From positions 62,001 through 126,000 of the forward strand of contig CAVQSZ010000037.1 of the NCBI GenBank assembly GCA_963716115.1: DNA of 64,000 nucleotides. The letters run 5' to 3'. Below, piece after piece: positions 18,117 to 26,852 of the stretch. The stretch comes from AP-15 sp963716115. Lineage in GTDB: Bacteria > Pseudomonadota > Alphaproteobacteria > ATCC43930 > CGMCC-115725. The notes beneath the pieces are model-generated. The model worked only from the letters and a program-made list of their open reading frames with translations, was not told where the DNA came from and searched no databases. Positions within the stretch are counted from its first letter, which is position 1. Each line of letters starts with the position of its first letter. The position numbers and the translations under genes are program-made.

Positions 18117-19189
18117 TGCCGCCATCGCGAAATTCGGCCTACGCGCGCCTGCTGGCGGCGCCCCGCCGCTTTGGCTTCGACGCCGCGGTTCGGATCCTGT
18201 CGCGGCGGGCGCGGACTGCCGACGCGGCGGAGGCGGCGCGCTTCCGCACCCCTCCCGGTCTCGCCTACGCGCCGGCCGAGACCGCCGCGATCGACCCCGC
18301 GCAGGAAGACCGCCCGCCGCAGCTCACCGTCGGGATGATCGGCCTGACCGGCCCGTCGGGCGTGCTGCCGCGGCTTTACACCGAGCTGGTCACGACCAGC
18401 CTGCGCAACCGCTCGGGCGCGCTGCACGGCTTTCTCGACATGCTCGCGCATCGCCTGATCGCGTTCTTCGCCGGGGCCGGCGTCAAATACCGTCTCAACC
18501 GTTCCGCCGAGGCCGCCGGGGCCGCCGACCCGCCCGAAGTCGACCGCATCGCCGAGGCGCTTCTCGCCTATACCGGCTACGCCACCCCGCATCTCGCCTC
18601 GCGCCTGACGATCGGGGCCGAGCCGCTGCTGCACTATGCCGGCCTCTTCGCCGGGCGCCCCCGCTCCGCCGAGAAGCTCGGCGCGCTGGTCTCGGACTGG
18701 TTGAACCGAAAGGTCGAGGTCGTGCAGTTCGCCGGGGCCTGGCTCTCCCTGCCGCCCGACCAGCGCACCCGGCTCGCCAGGGGGCTCAAGCCCGGCGCCT
18801 GGAACCGGCTCGGCGGGGAGGCGGCGATCGGGGTGCGCGCCTGGGACCCGCAGGCCCGCATCATCCTGCGGCTGGGCCCGCTCGACCGCGCCACCTTCGA
18901 GACGCTGCTGCCGGACCGCGCCGGGCTGCAGCGCCTCGTCTCGATGGTGCGCGCCTTTCTCGGCTTCGAGACCGGGTTCGCCGTCAACCCGGTGCTGGCG
19001 CGCGCCGAGGTGCCGCCGCTGCGCCTCGAAGCGCGGGCCGATCCGGCGCCGCGCCTGGGCTGGAACACCTGGGTCCCGGCGCCGGAAGGGCCGCCGCCGG
19101 GCGCGCCCCCGCGCGGCGACGCCGCCGACGCCTTGTTCGAGGCCGAGCTGGTCGAGGCCGAGGAGCTCGCCGCGACGAGGAGGCGATGA
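18116..19189 (+). CDS. tssG: T6SS baseplate protein TssG (ImpH)
   Basis: A 357-residue TssG/ImpH/VasB protein, two copies of which join one TssF in the baseplate wedge. It shows FGFDAAVRILSRR near the N-terminus, the QLTVGMIGLTGPSGVLPRLYTELV signature and the FLDMLAHRLIAFF motif. The ATG overlaps the tssF stop (TGATG), and its TGA overlaps the start of the methyltransferase gene (ATGA). The C-terminal 40 residues are Pro/Glu-rich and less conserved. Confidence 0.94.
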   Translation: MPPSRNSAYARLLAAPRRFGFDAAVRILSRRARTADAAEAARFRTPPGLAYAPAETAAIDPAQEDRPPQLTVGMIGLTGPSGVLPRLYTELVTTSLRNRSGALHGFLDMLAHRLIAFFAGAGVKYRLNRSAEAAGAADPPEVDRIAEALLAYTGYATPHLASRLTIGAEPLLHYAGLFAGRPRSAEKLGALVSDWLNRKVEVVQFAGAWLSLPPDQRTRLARGLKPGAWNRLGGEAAIGVRAWDPQARIILRLGPLDRATFETLLPDRAGLQRLVSMVRAFLGFETGFAVNPVLARAEVPPLRLEARADPAPRLGWNTWVPAPEGPPPGAPPRGDAADALFEAELVEAEELAATRRR

Positions 19190-20715
19190 CCGCGCAACCC
19201 GGCGATTGGGGCGGCGGCTATGTCACCGACATCGCCTATATGCCGGGATATTACCGCCAGCAATCGCCGCTGCATCTGAACCTCGCCTGCCTGCTCGGCG
19301 GCGCGGCCGGGATCGAGATCGGCCCGGATGCGCCGCTCTCGTATCTCGAGCTCGCCTGCGGCCACGGCTTTGGCGCCGTGGCCCTGGCCGCCTGCAACCC
19401 GTCGTGGCGGGTGACCGGCGTCGATTTCAACCCGGCCCACATCGCGACCGCGCGGGCGTTGGCGGCCGAGGCCGGCGTCGAGAACGCCCGTTTTATCGAA
19501 GCCGACCTCGCCACGCTCGCCGAAGACCGCCTCGCCGACGCGATCCCGCAAGCCGATGTCGCGACCTTGCACGGGCTGTGGAGCTGGGTCGCCGATCCGG
19601 TGCGCGACGGCGTCGTTCGCCTGCTCGGCGCCAAGGTCAGGCCGGGCGGCGTCGTGCACATCAGCTACAACGCATTGCCGTCGTGGCAGGGCGCGCTCGG
19701 CATGCAGCGCCTGCTGCGCGAGGTCGGGCGGCGCGCCCCCGGCCCGAGCGACCGGCAGGCCGAGGCGGGGCTGGAGGCGGTGCGGGCGCTGTCCGCGGCC
19801 AAGGCGCATCACCTCTGCGAGCCGGGGTTCGTCCAATTGCTGCTGGAGCACACGCGCAGCGCGCAGACGGCTTATCTCGCCCACGAATACATGAATTCCG
19901 CCTGGCGCCCGTGCTTTCACGCCGATGTCGTCGCGGCCCTCGCAGCGGCCAAGCTCGATTGGGTGGCGCCGGCGCAGCTGCTCGAAAGCTTTTCGGCGCT
20001 GACGCTCGGCGACGAGGCCCGCGCCGTGCTCGCCCGCTTCGCCGACCCGATCCTGCGCGAGCTGGTCAAGGACATGTGCCTGACGCGCGGATTGCGTCAG
20101 GACGTGTTCGTCCGCGGGGCGCGGCGCCTGACGCCGGCCGAGCGCGACGAAGCGCTCGGCGAGACGATGCTGGCGCTGCTGTGCCCCGAGGACGAGTTTG
20201 TCTGGGAAATCGAGGCCCCGACCGGACAGGCGTCGCTCGAGCGGCGCTTTTTCGGCCCGATCGTCACCGCCCTCGCCGAAGGCCCGCGCCGGGTGCGCGA
20301 GCTGCTCGCGCTGCCCGGCCTGCCGCGACGCGACAACCCGGCCGAGGTGGTCGGCATGCTGGTCGGCGGCGATCAGGCGGTCCCGGTGCTGGGGCCGCCG
20401 GCCGATCCCGACCGGCGCGCCGGCGCGCTCAACCGAGCCGCCGCGAGGCGCTTTGCGCGGCCGGAAAGCATCGCCGCCGGCATGGCCTTGGCCACATCGG
20501 GAACCGGCAGCCCGCTGCCTTGCCCGATGCTCGACCTCTTCCTGGCGGCGCAATTGTCGCAGAACCCGAGGCCGGACCCGGACGGCTGGGCCGCTGCCTT
20601 CGCCGCCGGCCGGCCTGCGGCCGAGCAGGAGCGGTTGCGCCAGTTCATCGAGCGCGTCCTCGCCCATCGCGAGCCGGTCTGGCGCCGCCTCGGCGCTCTT
20701 TCGCGATCGTCCTGA
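19186..20715 (+). CDS. Class I SAM-dependent methyltransferase with C-terminal regulatory domain, in the T6SS operon
   Basis: A 509-residue Rossmann-fold methyltransferase. Motif I (YLELACGHGFG, residues 53-63) and a D at the end of beta2 (VTGVDFNPAHIATAR) mark the SAM site; the next motif is FIEADLATL. The second half (about 220-500) resembles the methyltransferase regulatory domain family often fused to such enzymes. The start ATG lies inside the tssG stop (ATGA), so it is translated as part of the T6SS operon. Its substrate is unknown: it might methylate a T6SS subunit, an effector or a small molecule. It is not one of the 13 core T6SS components. Confidence 0.85.
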   Translation: MTAQPGDWGGGYVTDIAYMPGYYRQQSPLHLNLACLLGGAAGIEIGPDAPLSYLELACGHGFGAVALAACNPSWRVTGVDFNPAHIATARALAAEAGVENARFIEADLATLAEDRLADAIPQADVATLHGLWSWVADPVRDGVVRLLGAKVRPGGVVHISYNALPSWQGALGMQRLLREVGRRAPGPSDRQAEAGLEAVRALSAAKAHHLCEPGFVQLLLEHTRSAQTAYLAHEYMNSAWRPCFHADVVAALAAAKLDWVAPAQLLESFSALTLGDEARAVLARFADPILRELVKDMCLTRGLRQDVFVRGARRLTPAERDEALGETMLALLCPEDEFVWEIEAPTGQASLERRFFGPIVTALAEGPRRVRELLALPGLPRRDNPAEVVGMLVGGDQAVPVLGPPADPDRRAGALNRAAARRFARPESIAAGMALATSGTGSPLPCPMLDLFLAAQLSQNPRPDPDGWAAAFAAGRPAAEQERLRQFIERVLAHREPVWRRLGALSRSS

Positions 20716-20875
20716 TTCCGGTCAGCCCGTCGCGACTTCGTGCTATAGTGCCGCGAGCCGGTCGTTCGGTGGAGCTTGATGCCCCTGTCCCTGTCGTCGC
20801 CGGAAGGCGTTGAGCAGTCGCGAAGCCGCGCAGGCTGCGCAGCCGGCATCGCCGAGCGGGACGACATCGCCGGCG

Positions 20876-22606
20876 ATGAGTGAGCGGCCCCCGCCCGCCG
20901 CCTCCGCGAGCGGCGGCGAGCCCACGATCATCAGGCCGCGAGCGCGATCGACGGTTCTGGAGCCGGGGGATCTGCTCGGGCACACCTATGTGATCGAGTC
21001 CCTGCTCGCCAAGGGCGGCATGGGCGAGGTCTATCGGGCGCGCCACCGTGAGCTGGCGACCGAGCACGCGGTCAAGGTCATCCGGCCCGAGCTCGCCAAT
21101 GATCCCAAGATGGTGCAGCTCCTGATCGAGGAAGCGCGCAAGCTCGGCCGGCTGCGCGACGACGCGATCGTCGATTATGAGGGGTTCTTCCGCGACGAGC
21201 AGGAGCTGCCCTACCTGGTCATGGAGTTTGTCGAGGGCGAATCCCTTTCGACGATCCTCGGCCGCCGCCGCCTGGAGCCGGCCGAGGCGCTGCGGCTGCG
21301 CGACCGGCTCGCCCAGGGCCTCGCCGCGGCGCATGACAAGGGCATCGTCCATCGCGATCTGTCGCCCGAAAACATCATCCTGCCGGGGGGCGATGTCGAT
21401 CGCGCCAAGCTTATCGATTTCGGCATCGCCAAATTGGGGGACGCCGGGGACGGCACCTTGATCGGCGGCGCTTTCGCCGGCAAATATTCCTATGTGTCGC
21501 CCGAGCAGGCGGGCCTGTTCGGCGGCCGGGTCGACTTTCGCTCCGACATCTACAGCCTCGGCCTGGTTCTCGCCAGCGCCGCGCTCGGGTTCGGCAAGAA
21601 GCTCGACATGGGCTCGTCGCCGTCCTCGGTGATCGCCGCCCGGCAGCGGGTTCCCGATCTGTCGGCGCTGCCGGCGTCGCTGCGGCCGGTCATCGCGCCG
21701 ATGCTGGAGCCGCGGCCCGAGAACCGGCCGGCCTCGATGCGGGCGCTGATCGGCGTCGGCCGACCGCCGCCGCCGGCCCCCGATGCGCCCGACCAGGGAC
21801 GCAAGCCGTCGCGGGCGGCGCGCCTGGCGCTGATCGGGACGGCTGTGGTCGCGGTCGCGGCGCTGGCGGCCGTGGCGGTTTACTTCCACCCGTGGAGCCC
21901 TGCCGTCTCGCGCAAGCAGCTGCAAGCCGAAATCGCCGCCGTCGTCTCGCAATACCATTGCGCGGCGTTGGACTACACGGTCGGGGCCGACCGCGCGGTC
22001 GGCCTGTCGGGATTTGCGGCGACGCCGGGCGATCTCGAAAAGCTGCGCCGCGAGGTCGCCGGGCTGCGCGGGGTGGGCCGGGTGAATTTCGGCGTCGCCT
22101 TGCGGGTCTGGCCGTATTGCGAGGTCGCCGCCTTGCTCGATCCGATAATTCAGGGGGCTGCCGGCCATCCCCCCGGCCTTGCGCTCGCCTCCGGCGGCAA
22201 TGAGGCCTTTGTCGGCGAGCGGCTCGCCCTCGACGCCCGGATGGCCGATTTCGACGGCTACGCCTATATCGACTACTTCGACGCCGAGGGCGACGTGCTG
22301 CACCTGATGCCGAACGAGCGCGAGCGCCTCAACTTCAAGCCGAAGCGAAATCCGATTGTGTTTTTGCCGCGGAACTGCTGGACCCTCGGCGGCGCGGCCG
22401 GCGAGCAGCTCGTCACCATGATCGCCTCGACCAAGCAGCTTTTTCCGCAGGATCGCCCCGAGATCGAAAAGGCGAGCGAGTATCTCTCAGCCCTCTCCGA
22501 GGCGCTGGGCAAGGCCCCGGCCGGGTCGCGCGGCGCGGCGATGCTGTTTTTCAATCTGAGCGATGCGCCCGCGGGCAGCCGCCCCGGCGGCTGCCCGCCT
22601 GCGTGA
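20876..22606 (+). CDS. Membrane Ser/Thr protein kinase (PpkA-like) with BON and DUF4384 domains
   Basis: A 576-residue transmembrane kinase from the ATG at 20876. A TTG at 20810, preceded by GGAAGG, would add 22 residues and is a real alternative. Kinase features: Gly-loop GGMGEV, Lys67 in AVKVI, HRDLSPEN at 159-166, DFG at 181-183 and SPE. One transmembrane helix follows near 318-340. The periplasmic part has a BON-like segment (about 345-420) and a DUF4384-like C-terminus (GERLALDARMADFDGYAYIDYF). In known T6SS, PpkA kinases control firing through Fha proteins; no Fha or PppA phosphatase gene is visible here. It ends the rightward T6SS arm. Confidence 0.9.
   Translation: MSERPPPAASASGGEPTIIRPRARSTVLEPGDLLGHTYVIESLLAKGGMGEVYRARHRELATEHAVKVIRPELANDPKMVQLLIEEARKLGRLRDDAIVDYEGFFRDEQELPYLVMEFVEGESLSTILGRRRLEPAEALRLRDRLAQGLAAAHDKGIVHRDLSPENIILPGGDVDRAKLIDFGIAKLGDAGDGTLIGGAFAGKYSYVSPEQAGLFGGRVDFRSDIYSLGLVLASAALGFGKKLDMGSSPSSVIAARQRVPDLSALPASLRPVIAPMLEPRPENRPASMRALIGVGRPPPPAPDAPDQGRKPSRAARLALIGTAVVAVAALAAVAVYFHPWSPAVSRKQLQAEIAAVVSQYHCAALDYTVGADRAVGLSGFAATPGDLEKLRREVAGLRGVGRVNFGVALRVWPYCEVAALLDPIIQGAAGHPPGLALASGGNEAFVGERLALDARMADFDGYAYIDYFDAEGDVLHLMPNERERLNFKPKRNPIVFLPRNCWTLGGAAGEQLVTMIASTKQLFPQDRPEIEKASEYLSALSEALGKAPAGSRGAAMLFFNLSDAPAGSRPGGCPPA
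22571..22598 (+). terminator. Hairpin at the 3' end of the kinase gene
   Basis: Perfect 11-bp arms GCGGGCAGCCG and CGGCTGCCCGC around a 6-nt loop. They lie just before the kinase stop codon at 22604-22606 and encode its last residues. A TTTC run follows but there is no long U tract, so it may be an imperfect intrinsic terminator ending the T6SS operon. Confidence 0.5.
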
Positions 22607-22671
22607 AAGCGTTTCTTGCCGGAATGGCGGATAACGACGGTTCCTGGGCCGGCGAAGCCGATGGGTTATCG

Positions 22672-23124
22672 CTACGGTCTCGGCGATCTGCTGCGAACGA
22701 TGCGGAGAAATGCCTCTGGCGCGATAATTTCGACCCCGCTATAGCTGCGAATCGAGAGTAGATCGCGGTCGCGGGTAACGAGATATTCGACACCGGCGGC
22801 GACCGCGCAGGCGATGATCTTATCGTCGTCGGGGTCGCGCGGCGCCGCGCCTGGTATAGGTGGTGGGTCGACGACAATGGTGCTGGCGGTTCGCAGGCCG
22901 TCGCAGAATTGGACGGCCATGGTCGCCGTGTAGCCGTACCGCGCTCGCAGCCGGTCGCTTGACATCAGCGTTGCAAGAGCCTCGGCGATGATGTCAGGGG
23001 ACAGGTGGAGCTGGATCGCGCCTTCTTCGGCAAAACGGAGGAGATCGGTCGAAACGCCTCCGAGCACGTCGCGGGTAAGAAAGGCGCTGACCAGCAGGTT
23101 GGTATCGAACACCGCCCTAATCAT
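22672..23124 (-). CDS. PIN-domain toxin (putative nuclease)
   Basis: A 150-residue PIN-domain protein. The acidic metal-binding residues expected for an RNase are visible: D7 and N9 in FDTNLLVSAF, then DPDDDKIIACAVAAG and the late TRDRDLL Asp. The gene overlaps the upstream AbrB-like antitoxin gene by 8 bp, the usual antitoxin-toxin order. PIN toxins of this kind cut RNA and are held in check by the antitoxin. The specific subfamily and target are unknown. Confidence 0.85.
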   Translation of the reverse strand: MIRAVFDTNLLVSAFLTRDVLGGVSTDLLRFAEEGAIQLHLSPDIIAEALATLMSSDRLRARYGYTATMAVQFCDGLRTASTIVVDPPPIPGAAPRDPDDDKIIACAVAAGVEYLVTRDRDLLSIRSYSGVEIIAPEAFLRIVRSRSPRP

Positions 23125-23416
23125 GCTGTCGCCGGCGCTGGGCGCGCCGAACGGCCTTCACCTCATCGACGATCATTTGCTCGATGTCCTCGATCGGCAT
23201 GGCAGGCTGCCCCGGCCGGAGGTGCACCTGATCGACGATCGAAAAGATGCGCTCCCAGGCCCGCTCGCGTATGTCGGACGATACCGGCGTAAACGTTACG
23301 CTGCCTTTGAAGACATGCGCGTCGAGCTCGTCGCCGTCGTGCACGTCGAGGGTTTCCCGGATCTCATCGGTGAGGGGGATCGTCAGCTCGCCGTTGCGAA
23401 TGCGCGCTATCGGCAT
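23117..23416 (-). CDS. AbrB-like (SpoVT fold) antitoxin
   Basis: A 99-residue protein starting MPIARIRNGELTIPLTDEIRETLDVHDGDELDAHV, the swapped-hairpin AbrB DNA-binding fold. A C-terminal helical segment probably wraps the toxin. The ATG at 23416 is preceded by AAGGAAGAG; a GTG at 23446 would add 10 residues but has no such site. It is expected to repress its own promoter and neutralise the PIN toxin encoded 8 bp inside its end. The pair sits between the T6SS locus and the duplicated binding-protein genes. Confidence 0.8.
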   Translation of the reverse strand: MPIARIRNGELTIPLTDEIRETLDVHDGDELDAHVFKGSVTFTPVSSDIRERAWERIFSIVDQVHLRPGQPAMPIEDIEQMIVDEVKAVRRAQRRRQHD

Positions 23417-23502
23417 AGTCTCTTCCTTACGTTCATGCGTGCTCACCGATGATATAGGTAGTCACTCGGCGCAGGGTTCGACACGATAGAAGGGGAGGCG
23501 TC

Positions 23503-25063
23503 ATGGGTTTGGTTCAAGGCTCGCTGTCGCGGCGGGCGTTCATCGGCTCGCTCGCGGCGGCGCCTGCCGTGCTCGGCTCGGCGGCGCTCGTTCGCCGGCC
23601 GAGCCGTCGGGCCGGGTCGGTCATGGCCTGGCACGTGACGATCTCCGCCGGCTTGGTTCGACCCGTCGTCGGCGCCGCCGCAGATCACGCCGTTCGGCAT
23701 GCTCTATGCGATCCACGATGCGCTGGTGCGCCCCTATCCGGGGCAGAAGATGGGGCCGAGCCTCGCCGAATCCTGGGAGGAGAGCGAGGACGGGCTGACC
23801 TACGAGTTCAAGCTGCGGCCGGGGCTGAGCTTTCACAACGGCGACCCGGTGACGACCGAGGACGTGAAATTCAGCTTCGAGCGCTACCAGGGCGCCGGCG
23901 GCGAAGACCCTGAAGGACCAGGTCCGCGAGGTCGAGATCGTCGATCCGCGGGTGGTGCGCTTTCATCTGAAGGCGCCGTGGCCCGACTTCATGACGTTCT
24001 ACGGCACCACCGCCAGCGCCGCCGGCATCGTGGTGCCGAAGAAATACCTGACGCGAGGTCGGCGACGACGGCTTCAAGAAGCATCCGATCGGCGCCGGCC
24101 CCTACAAATTCGTCAGCAGCAAGCCGGGCATCGAGGTCGTGCTGGAGGCCTTCACCGGCTATTGGCGGCGCGTGCCGCAACGTCAAGACGCTGGTCATGC
24201 AGCAGCGTGCCCGACGCCACGACGCGGGCGCTGATGGTCAAGACCGGCGAGGCCGACATGGCCTATGCCCTCGACGGGGTCGACGCCGAGGGCTTAAAGG
24301 GCACACCGGGCCTCCAGGTCGTCGCGACCAAGCACGCCTCGATCTTCTGGATCGAGTTCACCGAGCAGTGGGACCCGAAATCGCCGTGGCACGACAAGCG
24401 GCTGCGGCTCGCGGTCAACTACGCGCTCGACCGCCAGCGGATCAACGAGGCGGCGTGCCTCGGCTTTTGCCCGCCGGCCGGGGTGATCGTGCCGCGGGTC
24501 ATGGAATTTGCGCTGCAGGTCGAGCCGAACCCCTACGATCCGGCCAAGGCAAAGCAGCTCCTGGCCGAGGCCGGCTATCCGAACGGCTTCGACGCCGGCC
24601 AGTTCACCGCGATCCCCGGCTTTCCGACCGTCGCCGACGCGGTGGTGAACGATCTGAACGCCGCCGGCATCCGGGTGCAGGCTGCGGCAGATGGAGCGCG
24701 CCGCGTTCTACGCCGACTGGCAGGCGAAGAAATTGCGCGGGGTGTTCATGACCGCGTCCGGCAATTCCGGCAATGCGGCGAGCCGCGTCGATTCGTTCAT
24801 CCAGTCGAAGGGCGCCTACGCCTATGGCGGCTATCCCGACATCGACGCGCTGTTCCAGGAGCAGGCCGGCGAGCGCGACCGCAAGCAAACGCGAGGAGTT
24901 GCTGTTCAAGATCCAGCAGCTGACGATCGACCGGGTGATGTACGCGCCGGTCATGGATCTGCGCGCCCTGATGGGTGTCGGACCGCGCATCACCAGGCAC
25001 ACGATCACCGATGTATGGATGAGCCCGTTCCCGTCCTACGAAGACATGGAGATCAAGGCGTAG
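23503..25063 (+). pseudogene. ABC transporter substrate-binding protein (dipeptide/nickel type), degraded tandem copy
   Basis: The first of two tandem SBP_bac_5-family genes. From the ribosome site through about codon 25 it is essentially identical to the intact copy at 25188, including a Tat signal (SRRAFIG). Aligned with that copy it has about seven separate single-base insertions, near 23650, 23898, 24054, 24181, 24207, 24682 and 24888. Between them every segment matches the intact protein closely (WIEFTEQWDPKSPWHDKRL, AVNYALDRQRINEAACLGF). It ends at the TAG at 25061-25063. It cannot yield the full protein. No transporter permease or ATPase genes lie nearby. Confidence 0.88.
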
Positions 25064-25080
25064 ATCGCGCCGCCGACGCT

Positions 25081-25163
25081 GTCATTGCGAGGCGCAGAGC
25101 ACCGCGGCAATCTGGACGAGAAGCGCGCGCCCGACCAGATTGCTGCGCTGCGCTCGCAATGAC
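25081..25163. repeat. Intergenic repeat (GTCATTGCGAG type), inverted pair
   Basis: An outer inverted repeat, GTCATTGCGAG at the left and CTCGCAATGAC at the right, flanks a variable middle. The same element occurs at 26757-26843 and, in a short form, at 40511-40586. It separates the two copies of the binding-protein gene. Confidence 0.75.
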
Positions 25164-25187
25164 CGTTTCATGTGCAAGGGAGGCGTC

Positions 25188-26744
25188 ATGGGTTTGGTTC
25201 AAGGCTCGCTGTCGCGGCGGGCGTTCATCGGCTCGCTCGCGGCGGCGCCTGCCGTGCTCGGCGCGACGGCGTCGCTCGCCGCCGGCCCCGAGCCGGCGGG
25301 ACGCGCGGTCATCGCCTGGCATGTGACGATCCCGCCGGCGTGGTTCGATCCGTCGACGGCGCCGCCGCAGATCACCCCCTTCGGCATGCTCTTTGCGATC
25401 CACGATGCGCTGGTGCGCCCCTATCCGGGGCAGAAGATGGGGCCGAGCCTCGCCGAATCCTGGGAGGAGAGCGAGGACGGGCTGACCTACGAGTTCAAGC
25501 TGCGGCCGGGGCTGACCTTTCACAACGGCGACCCGGTGACGACCGACGACGTGAAATTCAGCTTCGAGCGCTACCAGGGGGCGGGCGCGTCGGCGTTAAA
25601 GGAGCACGTCAAGGAGGTCGAGATCGTCGATCCGCGGGTGGTGCGCTTTCATCTGAACGCGCCGTGGCCCGACTTCATGACCTTTTACGGCACCACCGCC
25701 ACCGCCGCCGGGATCGTGGTGCCGAAGAAATACCTCTCCGGCGTCGGCGACGAGGGCTTCAAAAAGCAGCCGATCGGGGCCGGCCCCTACAAGTTCGTCA
25801 GCACCAAGCCCGGCGTCGAGGTGGTGCTGGAGGCCTTTACCGGCTACTGGCGGCACGTCCCGCACATCAAGACCCTGGTGATGCGCAGCGTCCCGGACGC
25901 CACCGCGCGGGCGCTGATGCTGAAGAGCGGCGAAGCAGACATGGCCTATGCGCTCGACGGGGTCGACGCCCAGGGCATCAAGGACACGCCGGGCCTCAGG
26001 GTCGTGGCGACCAAGCACGCCTCGATCATGTGGATCGAGTTTCCGCAGCAGTGGGACCCGAAATCGCCGTGGCACGACAAGCGGCTGCGGCTCGCGGTCA
26101 ACTACGCGCTCGACCGCGAGGGGATCAATCAGGCGGCCTGCCTCGGCTTCTGCCCGCCGGCCGGGGTGATCATCCCGCGGGTCATGGATTTCGCGCTGCA
26201 AGTCAAGGCGTTGCCGTACGATCCGCAGAAATCTAAGCAGCTCCTCGCCGAGGCCGGCTTTCCCAACGGCATCGACGCCGGCGAGTTCACCGCGATCCCG
26301 GGGTTCCCGACCGTCGCCGAGGCGGTGGTCAACGATTTGAACGCGGTCGGCATCCGTGTGCGGCAACGGCAGATGGAGCGCGCCGCATTCTATGCCGACT
26401 GGGCGCAGCACAAGTTCCACACCCTGTTCATGCCCGGGTCGGGCAGCGCCGGCAACGCCGCGACCCGCGTCGATTCGTTCATTCAGTCCAAGGGCGCCTA
26501 CGCCAATGGCGGCTACCCCGACATCGACGCGCTGTTTCAGGAGCAGGCAGGCGAGCGCGACCGCAAGAAGCGCGGGGAAATCCTCGACAAGATCCAGCAG
26601 CTGACGATCGACCGGGTCATGTACGCGCCGCTCTACGATTTTCGCGCCCTGATGGGGGTCGGCCCGCGCATCGCCAAGGACACGATCGGCGAGGTGTGGA
26701 TGAGCGCGTTCCCGTCCTACGAGGACATGGAGCTCAAGGGGTAG
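25188..26744 (+). CDS. ABC transporter substrate-binding protein, dipeptide/oligopeptide type, Tat-exported
   Basis: A 518-residue SBP_bac_5 family periplasmic protein. The N-terminus has the twin-arginine motif SRRAFIG (residues 9-15) and a hydrophobic stretch ending around residue 32. The mature protein shows DALVRPYPGQKMGPSLAESWEESEDGLTYEFKLRPGLTFHNG, the family signature block. The ATG at 25188 has AAGGGAGG upstream, the same leader as the degraded copy before it. It probably binds a peptide, opine or similar ligand, but no cognate permease is in the window, so it must work with components encoded elsewhere. Confidence 0.9.
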   Translation: MGLVQGSLSRRAFIGSLAAAPAVLGATASLAAGPEPAGRAVIAWHVTIPPAWFDPSTAPPQITPFGMLFAIHDALVRPYPGQKMGPSLAESWEESEDGLTYEFKLRPGLTFHNGDPVTTDDVKFSFERYQGAGASALKEHVKEVEIVDPRVVRFHLNAPWPDFMTFYGTTATAAGIVVPKKYLSGVGDEGFKKQPIGAGPYKFVSTKPGVEVVLEAFTGYWRHVPHIKTLVMRSVPDATARALMLKSGEADMAYALDGVDAQGIKDTPGLRVVATKHASIMWIEFPQQWDPKSPWHDKRLRLAVNYALDREGINQAACLGFCPPAGVIIPRVMDFALQVKALPYDPQKSKQLLAEAGFPNGIDAGEFTAIPGFPTVAEAVVNDLNAVGIRVRQRQMERAAFYADWAQHKFHTLFMPGSGSAGNAATRVDSFIQSKGAYANGGYPDIDALFQEQAGERDRKKRGEILDKIQQLTIDRVMYAPLYDFRALMGVGPRIAKDTIGEVWMSAFPSYEDMELKG

Positions 26745-26756
26745 GCGTTTTCCGGG

Positions 26757-26843
26757 TCATTGCGAGGAGCTCAGCGACGAAGCAATCTCGGCGATGCAGA
26801 GCGCGACGGAACCAGATTGCCGCGCTGCGCTCGCAATGACCCG
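26757..26843. repeat. Intergenic repeat (GTCATTGCGAG type)
   Basis: A second full copy of the element at 25081-25163, with GTCATTGCGAG and CTCGCAATGAC ends. It lies between the converging binding-protein and mutT genes, where its hairpin could help end both transcripts. Confidence 0.75.
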
Positions 26844-26852
26844 TCCATGCGA

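Noticed and set aside
25081..26843. CRISPR array suggested by recurring GTCATTGCGAG repeats
   Set aside because: The copies flank whole genes, are inverted pairs and lack regular spacing; no cas genes are present.
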